6,167 nucleotides of DNA from JBCCRH01 sp039208045 (GTDB taxonomy: Bacteria; Bacteroidota; Bacteroidia; Chitinophagales; Saprospiraceae): NCBI GenBank assembly GCA_039208045.1, contig JBCCRH010000373.1, forward strand, positions 1 through 6,167, written 5' to 3'. The position numbers were made by a program, and so were the translations under genes. Positions 5,643 to 6,167 of this stretch are shown here, in pieces (the first letter of the stretch is position 1; every line of letters begins with the position of its first letter). The notes under the pieces were generated by a model. It was given only the letters and a program-made list of their open reading frames with translations, did no database searches and was not told the DNA's origin.

Positions 5643-6167
5643 CTAATCTTTGGCCGAGAGTAATGGTTTCAGCAGTACTTGTTCGATAATGTTCATTGGC
5701 AGGATAACTTCTTCTATTCTTTGAAGTTCAAATATGCTGTACTTGTCTATTCTATGAGCTTCTTCATTATACTCTAATATGTATGATGCAAGGATAATTT
5801 CGTATTCTGAATATCTACCGCCTATTTTTTTTCGAGCGATTGGAAGATATGGTATTATATTCGGATAGTTGACTTTTTTTATAAAGTCTCTTTTTGAGCA
5901 AACTAAGTGGTGCACTATTCTAGTATTTTTTTCACGAAATATGAAATTAGGAAATGATTTCTTTTCCTCTATTTTAAGGCATTTTAAGCCTTTAAAGTCT
6001 TCAAAGTCCCCATTCATTTTTTCTTCTATACTTATAACCTCATCGGCTGACCAAGAATCTTTATATGTATCCAATGGAAAAGACTTTCTAGTTTTCTCGT
6101 GAGAATTAGTGATAACAACTTCATTTTCATTGATTAAGTACAAAGTATAATGAATAGGTAAAGCTTC
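5643..6167 (-). CDS. Hypothetical protein, probably 5'-truncated by the window edge
   Basis: The frame is open from the window edge to TAG at 5643-5645, 174 codons in view. No ATG occurs near the visible 5' end. The first start-like codon is TTG at 6143-6141, and the eight codons before it (EALPIHYT) are open and continue smoothly, so the true start is probably outside the window; a TTG start giving 166 aa is possible. I do not recognise the family. The visible part is hydrophilic and Lys/Glu-rich with no membrane segment or signal peptide in view. It has a charged first half (SIEEKMNGDFEDFKG, LKIEEKKSFPNFIF), a short basic patch (IARKKIGGRY) and a helix-like end (ELQRIEEVILPMNIIEQ). There is one clear Cys-containing segment, HHLVCSKRD. 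It is AT-rich like the preceding gap and unlike the plus-strand operon, which fits an accessory gene. It faces the FGE relic, 28 bp away. Confidence 0.72.
   Translation of the reverse strand, partial: EALPIHYTLYLINENEVVITNSHEKTRKSFPLDTYKDSWSADEVISIEEKMNGDFEDFKGLKCLKIEEKKSFPNFIFREKNTRIVHHLVCSKRDFIKKVNYPNIIPYLPIARKKIGGRYSEYEIILASYILEYNEEAHRIDKYSIFELQRIEEVILPMNIIEQVLLKPLLSAKD

Overview
The window looks like a chromosomal segment of a Bacteroidota bacterium, perhaps a Saprospiraceae-type relative (an inference from style, not a species call). The annotated starts have A/T-rich leaders without a convincing Shine-Dalgarno sequence. A TAnnTTTG promoter element of Bacteroidota type lies before one gene. 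The protein repertoire (CBM-like esterase, M17 aminopeptidase, YceI, formylglycine-generating-enzyme-like relic) also fits that phylum.

Left part (1-196): a gene-free leader holding an imperfect inverted repeat with 11-bp perfect outer arms (23-33 / 90-100) and a perfect central hairpin (55-69). It is probably a dispersed intergenic palindromic element.

Centre (197-4084, plus strand): a tight three-gene block, very likely one operon with gaps of 3 and 21 bp. It encodes a cytoplasmic esterase-family alpha/beta hydrolase with an N-terminal glycogen/starch-binding-like domain, a complete M17 leucyl aminopeptidase, and an ATP-grasp ligase. A carboxylate-amine or peptide-type ligase next to a peptidase and an esterase suggests linked synthesis and hydrolysis of some small amide or ester metabolite; the substrate cannot be read from the sequence.

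Convergent junction (4079-4101): the ATP-grasp gene and a minus-strand YceI gene end 11 bp apart, with both stop codons in the arms of a small inverted repeat.

Right part (4096-6167, minus strand): a YceI-like lipid-binding protein without signal peptide, a 118-aa membrane-anchored orphan, a 640-bp gap, and an unrecognised AT-rich gene running off the window edge. The gap is not empty. About 430 bp of it (5188-5614) reads as a badly decayed FGE-sulfatase-domain gene, with scattered family motifs in the correct order, interrupted by in-frame stops and frameshifts. Base composition falls clearly from about 4600 onward, consistent with an accessory or degenerating region beside a housekeeping-like operon.

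No RNA gene, CRISPR array, complete insertion sequence or origin was seen. The best candidates for something undescribed are the ligase/peptidase/esterase operon and the 5' palindromic element. The FGE relic is the least obvious feature and easily missed.
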